From the NCBI RefSeq assembly GCF_000308815.1, contig NZ_BAFX01000150.1, forward strand, positions 62,001 through 126,000: 64,000 nt of DNA, written 5' to 3'. A program made the translations under genes and the position numbers. The notes below the pieces were generated by a model, which saw only the letters and a list, made by a program, of their open reading frames with translations, was not told where the DNA came from and did no database searches. Position 1 is the first letter of the stretch; every line of letters starts with the position of its first letter. Below, one piece after another: positions 38,435 through 47,558 of the stretch. Origin of the DNA: Nocardia concava NBRC 100430. Its GTDB lineage: Bacteria > Actinomycetota > Actinomycetes > Mycobacteriales > Mycobacteriaceae.

Positions 38435-41400
38435 GCGAGTACGGCGGGCCGCGCTCATCCGGCCGACCCGAGGGACCGGACGGGCCGCCACCACGGCGCG
38501 CGCCCTCGGCCCCGTGGGAACGCGGTGTACCCGGCGAACGCGGTGTGCCGCGCCGACCGCAGGGACCCGCCTCGGGGCAGCAGCCCCGCGTACCCGGCCA
38601 GCAGTACCCGCCCTCCGGACAGCAGCCCCGGGTACCGGGTCAGCAGTATCCGCCCTCCGGCCAGCAACGCGCGGTTCCCGGTAATCCGCAAGGGAATCCG
38701 GGACGTCCCTATCCGGGTCAACCGTCCGGTCCGCAACGGCAGGTGCCGCCCGGACCCGAATCCGGACCCATCATGCACCGACCCCGGCAGCAGCCACCGC
38801 AGCAGCCGGGACGACGACCCGATCCCGCGGCGGGACGCATCCCGCCCGAGGAGCGCTACCACTGGGGACACCAGGGCGGCGAGGGCAATCGCCCGCCCGG
38901 CCCCGGCCCCCAGCGCTACCCGACGCCGCCGATGTCGAACCCGCGACCGGGACCGCCGAGTGGAGCCCAGCGACAGGTCATGCCGCGCCAGTCCGCGGCG
39001 ACCGCGGAAGTCGTTGAGAAGCCGGACAACTCGAACGCCAAGCTCGTCCGCGACTCCGGGTCGATGGCCATCGCCACCCTGCTCAGTCGCGTCACCGGTT
39101 TCGGCAAGCAGCTGCTGCTGCTGACCGTGCTCGGCCCGGCCATCGCTTCGGCCTTCACGGTCGCCAGCACCCTGCCCGCCATGATCTCCGAGCTGCTGCT
39201 CGGTGCGGTCCTCACCGCGATCGTCGTGCCTACTCTGGTGCGTGCCGAAAAGGAGGATGCGGACGGCGGTGCGGCCTTCGTCCGGCGGCTGTGCACGGCC
39301 GCGTTCACGGTCCTCGGCATCGGCACCGTCATCGCGCTCGTCTCCGCGCCCCTGCTGACCAGCCTGCTGGTACCCGACGAGGGCAAGGTGAACTCGCCGC
39401 TCACCACGGCACTCACCTATCTGCTGCTGCCCGCCATCCTGCTCTACGGCATGTCGGCACTGCTCATGGCGATCCTCAATACCCATCAGGTGTTCAAACC
39501 CGGTGCGTGGGGACCGGTTCTGAACAATCTCGTGGTGCTGGCGGTGCTCATCGTCTACTGGCTGCTGCCCGGTGAGATCACCCTCGACCCGGTCCGGATG
39601 GGGGAGCCGAAACTGCTCCTGCTCGGCATCGGCGTCACCTTCGGCGTCGTCGTCCAGGTCGCCAACCTGCTCCCGGCAATTCGGCACGAGGGCATCGATC
39701 TGCGGCCGCTGTGGGGAGTCGACGCGCGGCTCAAGCAGTTCGGCACCATGGGCGCGGCCATCATCCTCTATGTGCTGATCAGTCAGATCGGCTGGATGGT
39801 CAGCACCCGCGTGCTGTCCGGCGTGGACACCGCCGGTCCGGCCATCTACCAATTCGCCTGGCTGCTGCTGCAATTGCCGTGGGGCGTGCTCGGCGTAACG
39901 CTGCTGACCGCGATCATGCCGCGACTCTCGCGCAATGCCGCCGCCGACGACACGCCCGCGGTGGTTGACGATCTCGGCACCGCTACCCGGCTCACCATGA
40001 TCGCGCTGATCCCCATCGTCACCTTCATGACTTTGGCCGGACCGCAGATCGGCACCGCGCTGCTGTCGTACGGCCGCTTCGGCGCGCATGACGCGCACCG
40101 GCTCGGCGAGGCCGTTTCTTGGTCGGCGTTCACTTTGATTCCCTACGCGCTGGTGCTGATTCACCTGCGCGTGTTCTACGCGCGTGAACAGGCCTGGACA
40201 CCAACCTGGATCATCCTCGGCATCACCGGCGTGAAAATCGTGCTGTCGCTGTTGGCTCCGGTGTTCTTCTCCGATGACATGGTGGTCGTCGCGCTCGGCG
40301 CGGCCAATGGCCTCGGCTTCGCGGCCGGCGCCCTCATCGGCGGCTGGTTGCTGCACCGCAGCCTCGGCGATCTGCGCATGACCAATGTTGAGCGCACCAT
40401 CAGCCGGGTGGTGCTGTCCTCGGCGGCCGGCGGCGCGGTGATGCTCATCGTGGACAAGGTCATCGGGCTGAACCGGCTTTCGGAGTCCTTCGGCGGCATC
40501 GGCTCGATCATTCGGGTCACACTCACCGCCATCGTCATGTTCGGCGTGGCCTTCGGCCTGATGCGGCTGCTCGGTATTCCCGAGATCGTGGCCATCACCG
40601 TCGCCGTCTCGCGCCGGCTCGGCTTCACGCCGCCCGCACCGGATCTCGATCTCGACGGCACGCCGCTCGAGGACATCCATGAGACCACCCTGCTGCCCAA
40701 GCCGGATCTGCGCGCCGCGCCGTACTACTACCGCTTCGACCCGTACCTCGACGCGCAGACCATGGTGCTGCCCGTCATCCGGCCCGATGCGGTTGACATC
40801 ACCGGGACGGGCGAGTTCCCGTACCCTGTTCCGCAGGCAAACGCAACTGCCCGATCCGGCATGCCCGCGGACGGTTCCCGCGGCAAACAGGAGAGTGGTT
40901 TCCGCATGACATCGGATGCCGACGCGGCGGTTCCGGCTCCGACACATCGGTCTTCGACACACCACGGCGAAGGAGGAACCAGGGTGAGCGACGACGCGGC
41001 GGGCAGTGTCCCGGCCGCCGAATCCGCATCGGCCGCGGGCGGCGGGCTCTCCACGGACACCCCTCCGCCCGGCGAGTCCGGCGGAAAATCCGGTGGCCGT
41101 GCGGAATCCGCAGCCCGCTCCGGCGGCAGCGGCGATCGGGCGGAACCCGAGAACCTACCGGAGGAAGAGGATCATCTGGGTCCCGAAACCGGTGTGTACG
41201 AGGCCGTCTCGCCGATGATGCCGCCCATGCGGGTGGAATCGCCGAGCAAGCGCATCCAGCGCGGCCCCAAGCTGCTGCCCGGTGCGTCCGTGGCGGGCGG
41301 CCGGTACCGGCTGCTGGCCAGCCACGGCGGCGCGCGCGGACTCAAGTTCTGGCAGGCCCTCGACGTGAAGCTGGACCGCGAGGTCGCCCTCACCTTCGTC

Positions 41401-42795
41401 GACGCCGATCAGCAGGCCACCGACAACTCCGGACACGATGGGCCGCAGGCCATTCTGTCCCGCACCCTGAGACTGGGCCGGATCAACTCGCCAGGCCTGG
41501 CGCGGGTGCTAGACGTGGTGCGCGGCTCCTCCGGCGGCATCGTGGTGGCCGAATGGACGCCCGGCCGCTCGCTCAAGGAGATGGCCGACACCGTGCCCTC
41601 GCCCATCGGCGCGGCGCGCGCGGTGCGGGCGCTGGCGGCGGCGGCCGAAATGGCCCACCGCGGCGGCGGTTCGCTGTCCATCGACCATCCGGACCGGGTG
41701 CGGATCAGCGCCTCCGGCGATGCCGTGCTGGCCTTCCCCGGCACGCTGTCGGACTCGGACGCCCAGTCCGATGTGCGCGGTCTCGGCGCCATGCTCTACG
41801 CGCTCATCACCGCCCACTGGCCGATTCGGCCCGGTGGCATCTCCGGCAGCGCGGTCACCGTCGGCGGGCTGCCGCTGGCCGACTTCGGGCCGGACGGAAC
41901 CCCGGTGGAGCCCAGGACGATTCGGCCCGAGGTGCCCTTCGAGATCTCCGCGGTCGCGGTGCGGTCGCTGGAGTCCAACAAGGGCGTGCGCACCGCCGCC
42001 ACCGTCCAGCACGTGCTGGAGCAGGCGTCGGTGGTCGATCAGAAGACCGATTTCATCCCGGTGCTGCGGCTGGGTCAGAAGCCGCCGAGCGCGCCCGACG
42101 AGACCCTCGCCGATCCGGAACTGCTCGCCGCCGAGAAGGAACGCTCGCAGCGGATGATGTGGATCCTGGTCGGACTGGGCGTGCTGGCAGCGCTGGTGGT
42201 CGGCGTCATCATCTGGTGGCTGCTGAGCGTGTTCGCGCCCGGCTCCTCCAACGCGCCGCTCAACGAACAGCGCAATATCGGCCTCACCACGTCCGCGACC
42301 CCGCCGCCCGGCCCGGGCTCGTCCCAGACCCCGGCCGGCGCCCCGGCCACGGGCGGCGTGCCGGTGCCGGTCACCGGCGCCACGGTGTTCTCCCCGGAGG
42401 GCACCCCGGACAATGTCGGCAGCGTCGGGGCGGTGCTGGACAACAATCCGGCCACCACCTGGCGCACCGACGCCTACTTCCAGCAGTTCCCGGCCCTGAA
42501 GAAGGGCGTGGGCGTGCTGAGCACCCTGGGCAGCCCCAGCAAGCTGACCAAGGTGCTCATCGAATCGCCCGCGCCCGGAACGCAGGTCGAGATCCGCACC
42601 TCGCCGACCGCCTCGCCGACCCTGGACCAGACCCAGCTGATCGGGTCGGCGATGCTCGGCGACGGCACCACCGAGATCCCGGTGCGGGCCGACCAGCCCG
42701 CCCGGTACGTGCTCATCTGGATCACCCAGCTCGCCAACAACGGGGGACAGTTCCAGTCCTCGATCGCCGAAGTCCGCTTCGAATCGGCGCCGTAA
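38431..42795 (+). CDS. murJ: MurJ lipid II flippase fused to a pseudokinase domain
   Basis: 1454 residues, GTG start. Residues 1-200 are Pro/Gln/Gly-rich and disordered, with repeats such as PRVPGQQYPPSGQQ. About 203-735 is the 14-helix MurJ/MviN flippase that moves lipid II across the membrane. An acidic, Ser-rich linker follows. About 945-1210 is a kinase-like domain lacking the usual catalytic HRD/DFG motifs. One membrane helix at about 1242-1265 leads to an extracellular beta-rich C-terminal domain. In mycobacteria the phosphorylated pseudokinase recruits the FHA protein FhaA. This protein is longer than I recall for M. tuberculosis, mostly in the N-terminus and linker. Confidence 0.93.
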   Translation: MSEYGGPRSSGRPEGPDGPPPRRAPSAPWERGVPGERGVPRRPQGPASGQQPRVPGQQYPPSGQQPRVPGQQYPPSGQQRAVPGNPQGNPGRPYPGQPSGPQRQVPPGPESGPIMHRPRQQPPQQPGRRPDPAAGRIPPEERYHWGHQGGEGNRPPGPGPQRYPTPPMSNPRPGPPSGAQRQVMPRQSAATAEVVEKPDNSNAKLVRDSGSMAIATLLSRVTGFGKQLLLLTVLGPAIASAFTVASTLPAMISELLLGAVLTAIVVPTLVRAEKEDADGGAAFVRRLCTAAFTVLGIGTVIALVSAPLLTSLLVPDEGKVNSPLTTALTYLLLPAILLYGMSALLMAILNTHQVFKPGAWGPVLNNLVVLAVLIVYWLLPGEITLDPVRMGEPKLLLLGIGVTFGVVVQVANLLPAIRHEGIDLRPLWGVDARLKQFGTMGAAIILYVLISQIGWMVSTRVLSGVDTAGPAIYQFAWLLLQLPWGVLGVTLLTAIMPRLSRNAAADDTPAVVDDLGTATRLTMIALIPIVTFMTLAGPQIGTALLSYGRFGAHDAHRLGEAVSWSAFTLIPYALVLIHLRVFYAREQAWTPTWIILGITGVKIVLSLLAPVFFSDDMVVVALGAANGLGFAAGALIGGWLLHRSLGDLRMTNVERTISRVVLSSAAGGAVMLIVDKVIGLNRLSESFGGIGSIIRVTLTAIVMFGVAFGLMRLLGIPEIVAITVAVSRRLGFTPPAPDLDLDGTPLEDIHETTLLPKPDLRAAPYYYRFDPYLDAQTMVLPVIRPDAVDITGTGEFPYPVPQANATARSGMPADGSRGKQESGFRMTSDADAAVPAPTHRSSTHHGEGGTRVSDDAAGSVPAAESASAAGGGLSTDTPPPGESGGKSGGRAESAARSGGSGDRAEPENLPEEEDHLGPETGVYEAVSPMMPPMRVESPSKRIQRGPKLLPGASVAGGRYRLLASHGGARGLKFWQALDVKLDREVALTFVDADQQATDNSGHDGPQAILSRTLRLGRINSPGLARVLDVVRGSSGGIVVAEWTPGRSLKEMADTVPSPIGAARAVRALAAAAEMAHRGGGSLSIDHPDRVRISASGDAVLAFPGTLSDSDAQSDVRGLGAMLYALITAHWPIRPGGISGSAVTVGGLPLADFGPDGTPVEPRTIRPEVPFEISAVAVRSLESNKGVRTAATVQHVLEQASVVDQKTDFIPVLRLGQKPPSAPDETLADPELLAAEKERSQRMMWILVGLGVLAALVVGVIIWWLLSVFAPGSSNAPLNEQRNIGLTTSATPPPGPGSSQTPAGAPATGGVPVPVTGATVFSPEGTPDNVGSVGAVLDNNPATTWRTDAYFQQFPALKKGVGVLSTLGSPSKLTKVLIESPAPGTQVEIRTSPTASPTLDQTQLIGSAMLGDGTTEIPVRADQPARYVLIWITQLANNGGQFQSSIAEVRFESAP

Positions 42796-42907
42796 TTCCA
42801 CGCTCGGCTCGACCCGCTCCACCGGGGGACACCCAGTTCGACACCGGTCGGTGACCACACCCGGCCCGCACATTCCGACGGTTCTCATCCGTCCGATTCG
42901 CCCGAAC

Positions 42908-42930
42908 AGCCCGCCTACCAGGGCTTTTTT
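42908..42930 (+). terminator. Short terminator after murJ
   Basis: AGCCC, 8-base loop, GGGCT, then six T. The stem is short but the T tract is clear. It lies about 110 bp after the murJ stop and before sigM, so it may separate the two transcripts. Confidence 0.5.
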
Positions 42931-43004
42931 CGCGCGATCCATTGCTACCGAATCGTTATCGTCGATATGATCTTGCGTACTCTCCACCTGTCCGAGGGGA
43001 TGCA

Positions 43005-43592
43005 TTGTCGTCAGCGAACGAACTGTCTTCAGCGAACGACTTCGTGAATGCACGGCAGGTCAGCGATCGCGACCTGCTGGCCGCCCACGTCGACGGCGCA
43101 CCGTACGCCTTCGCCGAACTGATCCGCCGCCACCACGACCACCTCTGGCAGACCGCGCTACGCGCCTCCTACGGTCACGAGGACGCCGCCGACTCGCTCC
43201 AGGACGCCCTGCTCTCCGCGCACCGGGCCGCCGCCGCCTTCCGCGGTGACGCCGAGGTGCGCAGCTGGCTGCACCGGATCGTCACCAACGCCTGCCTGGA
43301 CCGCATCCGCCGCAACAAGCTGCGCCGCACCGAACCGCTGCCCGAGGACAAAGCGGACGAACCGCGCTGCCCCCGCGACGATTTCGCGGCGCTCGAGGCC
43401 AGCCTGCTGGTAGACGCGGCCCTGTTCCAACTGCCCGCCGAGCAGCGCACCGCCCTGGTCGCGGTGGAGCTCGAGGGCTACTCGATCGCCGATGCCGCTG
43501 CGCTGCTGGGCATTCCGGAGGGCACGGTCAAGAGCCGGTGCGCGCGGGGACGGCGGCGACTCGAAGCGCACCTCCGCTCGATGAACACCTGA
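43005..43592 (+). CDS. sigM: ECF RNA polymerase sigma factor SigM
   Basis: 195 residues with the TTG start at 43005, which has GAGGGG about 5 bp upstream; the frame opens 21 codons earlier. Region 2 (about residues 25-95) has YAFAELIRRHHDHLW, YGHEDAADSLQDALL and the -10 recognition helix; region 4 (about 130-185) has IADAAALLGIPEGTVKSR. Followed by its anti-sigma gene. In mycobacteria SigM drives a small regulon including Esx secretion genes. Confidence 0.92.
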   Translation: MSSANELSSANDFVNARQVSDRDLLAAHVDGAPYAFAELIRRHHDHLWQTALRASYGHEDAADSLQDALLSAHRAAAAFRGDAEVRSWLHRIVTNACLDRIRRNKLRRTEPLPEDKADEPRCPRDDFAALEASLLVDAALFQLPAEQRTALVAVELEGYSIADAAALLGIPEGTVKSRCARGRRRLEAHLRSMNT

Positions 43593-43619
43593 ATTCCGGT
43601 AGAACACCGCAATATTGGT

Positions 43620-43645
43620 GGAACCTTGTACGGTTCCGCTGCGTC
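43620..43645 (+). promoter_or_regulatory. ECF-type promoter upstream of rsmA
   Basis: -35 GGAAC (43620-43624), 17-base spacer, -10 CGTC (43642-43645). This matches the ECF pattern GGAAC-N16-18-CGTC reported for SigM-type sigma factors. It lies in the sigM-rsmA gap, about 48 bp before the rsmA ATG, so SigM may drive its own anti-sigma factor. Confidence 0.65.
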
Positions 43646-43693
43646 AGATACAAAGACAGGTCTGCGATTCCACACGAAAGCCCTGGAGGGGCA

Positions 43694-44626
43694 ATGGAGG
43701 AAACAGGAGGAGCACTCGCGGGTACCACCGTGCCCACGCCGCCCTTCTCCACCGAGCTGCTCGCCGATCTGCACGGCGGTGTGCTCCCGCCCGACGAATC
43801 CGAACGGCTCTGGCCCGCGGTCCGGCAGGACCCGGAGGCCATGCGCTATCTCGACGCGCTCGACCGCGTCGACGACCGCCTGCGCGACCTCGGCCGCGAC
43901 GAGCACATCGCCCATCCCATGCCGCCCGAGGTGGCCGACCGGCTCGAGGCCATGATCGCCGATCTCGCCGTCGGCAAGGACGCTCCGGACCGCGGTGACG
44001 GCCCCGCCGAACGACTCGCCACCGTCACGCGGCTGCCGGTCGCCCCGCCACCGGTCGTCCGCTCCACCCATCCGGCCCCGGCGGCCACCGCGCCCATGCC
44101 GATTCTCAACGGCTCCGCCATTTTCGATACCGGGCGGCTCGACCCGCGCGAGCTCGACGAGCACGAACCCGAGCCCGAGGAGTTCGCCGAAGCGGGCGAG
44201 CCGGCGCCGCTGGAGCGCCCGTCCCGCCGCCTGCGCTGGCTCACCGTCGCCGCTGCCGTCGCGGCGGTCGTCGCGGGCGCTGTGGTCGCCGTGGACGCCC
44301 TGGGCACCCACCCGGCGACGTCCGGCACCAAACTCGCCGCCGACGCCACACTGGACGCGAGCATGCCGCCCACGGTCCTGCTGACCGCCATGGGCCGCCA
44401 TGACATCACCGGGCCGCTGGCCGCAGGGGACGCCCTCACCACGTGCCTGCAGGCGGCCGGGCTCGACCACCAGGTACTCGGCGCGAAAACCGTTGTGTTC
44501 TCCGGCACACCCGCGGTGCTGGTGCTGCTCCCGGGGCCCAAACCGCCGCAGATCACCGCGGCCGTGCTCGGAACCGCCTGCGGCCCAGGCCATCCGCAGG
44601 TGCTCCAACGCGCCGATATCGGCTGA
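43694..44626 (+). CDS. rsmA: Anti-sigma-M factor
   Basis: 310 residues. A cytoplasmic N-terminal domain (with STELLADLHGGVLPPDESERLW) is followed by an acidic linker, one transmembrane helix at about residues 178-202, and an extracellular C-terminal domain of about 105 residues. This is the arrangement of membrane anti-sigma factors that hold SigM at the membrane until a signal arrives. GGAGGGG lies about 5 bp before the ATG at 43694. Confidence 0.85.
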   Translation: MEETGGALAGTTVPTPPFSTELLADLHGGVLPPDESERLWPAVRQDPEAMRYLDALDRVDDRLRDLGRDEHIAHPMPPEVADRLEAMIADLAVGKDAPDRGDGPAERLATVTRLPVAPPPVVRSTHPAPAATAPMPILNGSAIFDTGRLDPRELDEHEPEPEEFAEAGEPAPLERPSRRLRWLTVAAAVAAVVAGAVVAVDALGTHPATSGTKLAADATLDASMPPTVLLTAMGRHDITGPLAAGDALTTCLQAAGLDHQVLGAKTVVFSGTPAVLVLLPGPKPPQITAAVLGTACGPGHPQVLQRADIG

Positions 44627-44647
44627 CATCCGAGGTCGAACAGGCGC

Positions 44648-44675
44648 GGGAACAACAGCGTTTAGGCTGTTGTTG
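44648..44675 (+). promoter_or_regulatory. SigH/SigR-type promoter for trxB-trxA
   Basis: GGGAAC (44648-44653), 18-base spacer, GTTG (44672-44675). This is the thiol-oxidative-stress promoter pattern of SigR (Streptomyces) and SigH (mycobacteria), both known to drive trxB-trxA. A hairpin AACAACAGC/GCTGTTGTT overlaps it. It ends about 60 bp before the trxB start. Confidence 0.65.
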
Positions 44676-44736
44676 ACCGACACGCTCACGCTCGACTAAT
44701 TCGAGCCAATCTGCACAACTGCTTCGGAGGGCCACC

Positions 44737-45720
44737 TTGAGCACGCCTGTTCGCGACCTGATCATCGTCGGTTCCGGTCCGGCCGGGTACACCGCCGCGG
44801 TGTACGCCGCCCGAGCGGAACTCGAACCCCTGCTCTTCGAGGGCACCCAGTTCGGCGGCGCGCTCATGACCACCACCGAGGTCGAGAACTTCCCCGGCTT
44901 CCGCGAGGGCATCATGGGCCCCGACCTCATGGAGGAGATGCGGGAGCAGGCCAAGCGCTTCGGCGCCGACATCCGCACCGAGGACGTGGACGAGCTCGAC
45001 CTGAGCGGTCGGATCAAGAAGGTGACCGTCGGCGGCGAGGTCTTCGAGGCCTACGCCGTGATCCTCGCCATGGGTTCCGCGGCCCGCTACCTCGGCGTCC
45101 CCGGCGAGCAGGAACTGCTCGGCCGCGGTGTCAGCGCGTGTGCCACCTGCGACGGCTTCTTCTTCAAGGGTCAGGACATCGTGGTGGTCGGCGGCGGCGA
45201 CTCGGCCATGGAGGAGGCGACCTTCCTCACCAAGTTCGCCAGCTCGGTGACCATCATCCACCGCCGCGAGGAGTTCCGCGCCTCCCGCATCATGCTCGAG
45301 CGCGCCAAGAACAACGACAAGATCCGTTTCCTGCTGAACTCGGAAGTCGTTGCGGTGCATGGTGATAACAGCGTCACCAGCCTGACCGTGCGGGACACCC
45401 GCACCGGCGAGAACTCGTCGCTGGCGGCCACCGGCCTGTTCGTCGCCATCGGCCACGACCCGCGCAGCGAACTGGTGCGCGGCCAGGTCGATCTGGACGG
45501 CGAGGGCTATGTCGAGGTCAAGGGCCAGAGCACCTACACCTCGCTGCCGGGCGTCTTCGCCGCCGGCGACCTCGTCGACCACACCTACCGGCAGGCCATC
45601 ACCGCCGCCGGCACCGGCTGCCGCGCGGCCATCGACGCCGAGCGCTGGCTCGCCGACCAGGGTGACATCACCACCAACACCCTCGATCACGCCGGTGCGC
45701 CGGTGGAAGTGAACAACTAA
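44737..45720 (+). CDS. trxB: Thioredoxin reductase
   Basis: 327 residues. FAD-binding GSGPAGYTAAV is at the N-terminus, the redox centre CATC (in SACATCDGFF) is at about residue 136, the NADPH motif VVGGGDSAMEEA is in the middle and the second FAD motif GVFAAGDLVD is near the end. It reduces thioredoxin with NADPH. TTG start with GGAGGG about 7 bp upstream. trxA follows after 11 bp. Confidence 0.96.
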   Translation: MSTPVRDLIIVGSGPAGYTAAVYAARAELEPLLFEGTQFGGALMTTTEVENFPGFREGIMGPDLMEEMREQAKRFGADIRTEDVDELDLSGRIKKVTVGGEVFEAYAVILAMGSAARYLGVPGEQELLGRGVSACATCDGFFFKGQDIVVVGGGDSAMEEATFLTKFASSVTIIHRREEFRASRIMLERAKNNDKIRFLLNSEVVAVHGDNSVTSLTVRDTRTGENSSLAATGLFVAIGHDPRSELVRGQVDLDGEGYVEVKGQSTYTSLPGVFAAGDLVDHTYRQAITAAGTGCRAAIDAERWLADQGDITTNTLDHAGAPVEVNN

Positions 45721-45731
45721 GGAGCAAGGCA

Positions 45732-46070
45732 ATGTCCGACGCCAAGACCTCGGCCACCAAGACGGTGACCGACGCCACCTTCGCCGATGAGGTGCTGCTC
45801 AGCGAAAAGCCTGTGCTCGTTGACTTCTGGGCGGCCTGGTGCGGCCCGTGCAAGATGGTCGCCCCGGTGCTCGAGGAGATCGCGGCCGGCAATGCCGACA
45901 AGATCACCATCGCCAAGCTGGACGCCGACAACAACCCGGAGACCGCCAGCCACTACGGCATCCTGTCGCTGCCGACCATGGTCCTGTTCCAGGGCGGCAA
46001 GGAGACCAAGCGGATCGTGGGCGCAAAGGGCAAAGCGGCCCTCTTGCGTGAACTGCAAGAAGTTCTTTAA
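45732..46070 (+). CDS. trxA: Thioredoxin
   Basis: 112 residues of the classic thioredoxin fold with the active-site motif WCGPCK (residues about 36-41) and the cis-proline loop SLPTMVLF. ATG with AAGGAG about 7 bp upstream. Co-transcribed with trxB; the pair keeps the cytoplasm reduced and is likely induced by SigH/SigR through the promoter before trxB. Confidence 0.96.
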   Translation: MSDAKTSATKTVTDATFADEVLLSEKPVLVDFWAAWCGPCKMVAPVLEEIAAGNADKITIAKLDADNNPETASHYGILSLPTMVLFQGGKETKRIVGAKGKAALLRELQEVL

Positions 46071-46290
46071 CGACGCTGGATAGAATTTCGGCGCTGGCGG
46101 GGCTCCCGTGTTTCGCGTGAGCTTCCGCCTTCGGCCCCTGACCCCGGCACCGGGGTTAGGATGCCTGCACTCGACAGTTGCCGAAATTCGGTCCGGGTCT
46201 GAAACAATCATTCGACGCTCCGGTCGTGCGAAGGTGTGAACCGCCGCATGAGTGGGTACCCGGGTTGGCGGAAGGAAAGGGCTCTCACGC

Positions 46291-47487
46291 ATGCACCGAC
46301 TTCGTCACGGCGATACAGGACCAGCCGTAGCAGAGGTTCGGAGCACCCTGGCAAGCCTCGGGTTCCTGCATTCCCACCCCAATACCGACCCGTCGGGTCC
46401 GATCGGGGAGTACTGGAAGGACGCCGACGCGACCTTCGACCATGATCTGGACTCCGCGGTGCGCGCCTTCCAGCAGCACCGCGGCCTGCTGGTCGACGGC
46501 GTGGTCGGCCCGGCCACCTACCGCGCGCTCAAGGAAGCCTCCTACCGGCTCGGCGCGCGCACCCTCATCTACCAGCTCTCCGCCCCGCTGTACGGCGACG
46601 ATGTCGCCACCCTGCAGCGGCGACTGCAGGACCTGGGCTTCTACGTGCACCGGGTGGACGGCTACTTCGGGCCGCACACCCACGACGCGCTCACCTCGTT
46701 CCAGCGTGAGATCGGCCTGTCCTCCGACGGCATCTGCGGTCCGGACACGCTGCGCTCGCTGGACCTGCTGGGCGCGCGCGTCACCGGCGGCAACCCGCAC
46801 CGCATCGCCGAGGAAGAAGTTGTGCACCGGGCCGGGCCGCAGCTCACCGGCAAGCGCATTGTCATTGATCCGGGCCTGGGCGGGCCGGACAAGGGCTCCG
46901 CGGTGCCGACCGAATTCGGTGACGTCTACGAATCCGAGATCCTCTGGGATCTGGCCAGCCGCCTCGAAGGACGCATGGCCGCAACGGGTATGGAGACCTT
47001 CCTCTCGCGGCCGTGGGGCGCCAACCCCTCCGACGCCGAGCGGGCGGAGACCTCCAACACCTTCGACGCCGACCTGATGATCTCGCTGCGCTGCGCCAGC
47101 AATGACAGCGGTTCCGCCAGCGGCGTGGCCAGCTTCCACTTCGGTAACTCGCACGGCTCGACCTCCATGATCGGGCAGGTGCTGGCCGGGTTCATCCAGC
47201 GCGAGATCGTGGCACGCACCTCGCTGCAGGACTGCCGGACCCACCCGCGCACCTGGGATCTGTTGCGGCTCACCAAGATGCCGACGGTTCAGGTCGACAT
47301 CGGTTACCTCACCAACGATTACGACGCGTCGGTGCTGACCAACCCGCGCATGCGCGATGTGATCGCCGAGGCCATCCTGATCTCGGTCAAGCGGCTGTAC
47401 CTGCTCGGCCAGGACGACCAGCCCACGGGGACTTACACATTCGCCGAACTGCTCGCAGAGGAATTGGCGGCCGCAGACCGGCTCTGA
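46291..47487 (+). CDS. cwlM: CwlM, amidase-like regulator of peptidoglycan synthesis
   Basis: 398 residues from the ATG at 46291, with no signal peptide. Two peptidoglycan-binding repeats (about residues 1-70 and 80-150) precede an Amidase_3-like domain (about 188-385). The zinc and catalytic positions look degraded: IDPGLGG where amidases have IDPGHGG, SLRCAS where they have SIHAN-like His, and QVDIGYLTND where a Glu is expected. This fits a non-hydrolytic protein; mycobacterial CwlM is a cytoplasmic phosphoprotein that activates MurA. The frame extends 13 codons further upstream. Confidence 0.88.
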   Translation: MHRLRHGDTGPAVAEVRSTLASLGFLHSHPNTDPSGPIGEYWKDADATFDHDLDSAVRAFQQHRGLLVDGVVGPATYRALKEASYRLGARTLIYQLSAPLYGDDVATLQRRLQDLGFYVHRVDGYFGPHTHDALTSFQREIGLSSDGICGPDTLRSLDLLGARVTGGNPHRIAEEEVVHRAGPQLTGKRIVIDPGLGGPDKGSAVPTEFGDVYESEILWDLASRLEGRMAATGMETFLSRPWGANPSDAERAETSNTFDADLMISLRCASNDSGSASGVASFHFGNSHGSTSMIGQVLAGFIQREIVARTSLQDCRTHPRTWDLLRLTKMPTVQVDIGYLTNDYDASVLTNPRMRDVIAEAILISVKRLYLLGQDDQPTGTYTFAELLAEELAAADRL

Positions 47488-47503
47488 TGTTTCACATGAA
47501 ACA
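47488..47503. other. parS-like ParB-binding site 1
   Basis: TGTTTCACATGAAACA, one mismatch to the parS consensus TGTTTCACGTGAAACA. It begins 1 base after the cwlM stop codon and overlaps the left edge of the terminator hairpin. Confidence 0.8.
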
Positions 47504-47540
47504 AACCCCTCCAACCCATTCGGGCCGGAGGGGTTTTTCG
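47503..47540. terminator. Terminator between cwlM and the GNAT gene
   Basis: AAACCCCTCC (47503-47512) pairs with GGAGGGGTTT (47527-47536), followed by more T. It sits between convergent genes, and the A/T flanks allow use in both directions. Confidence 0.85.
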
Positions 47541-47558
47541 TAGGGGAGCCGTTCCGAT

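Noticed and set aside
36671..38494. 607-codon minus-strand frame opposite the DUF6049 gene
   Set aside because: Composition typical of antisense shadows (Gly, Arg, Val, His) and no start signal.
42942..43004. A longer SigM N-terminus starting at 42942
   Set aside because: No ribosome-binding site there, whereas the TTG at 43005 has GAGGGG at the right distance and begins close to the conserved region.
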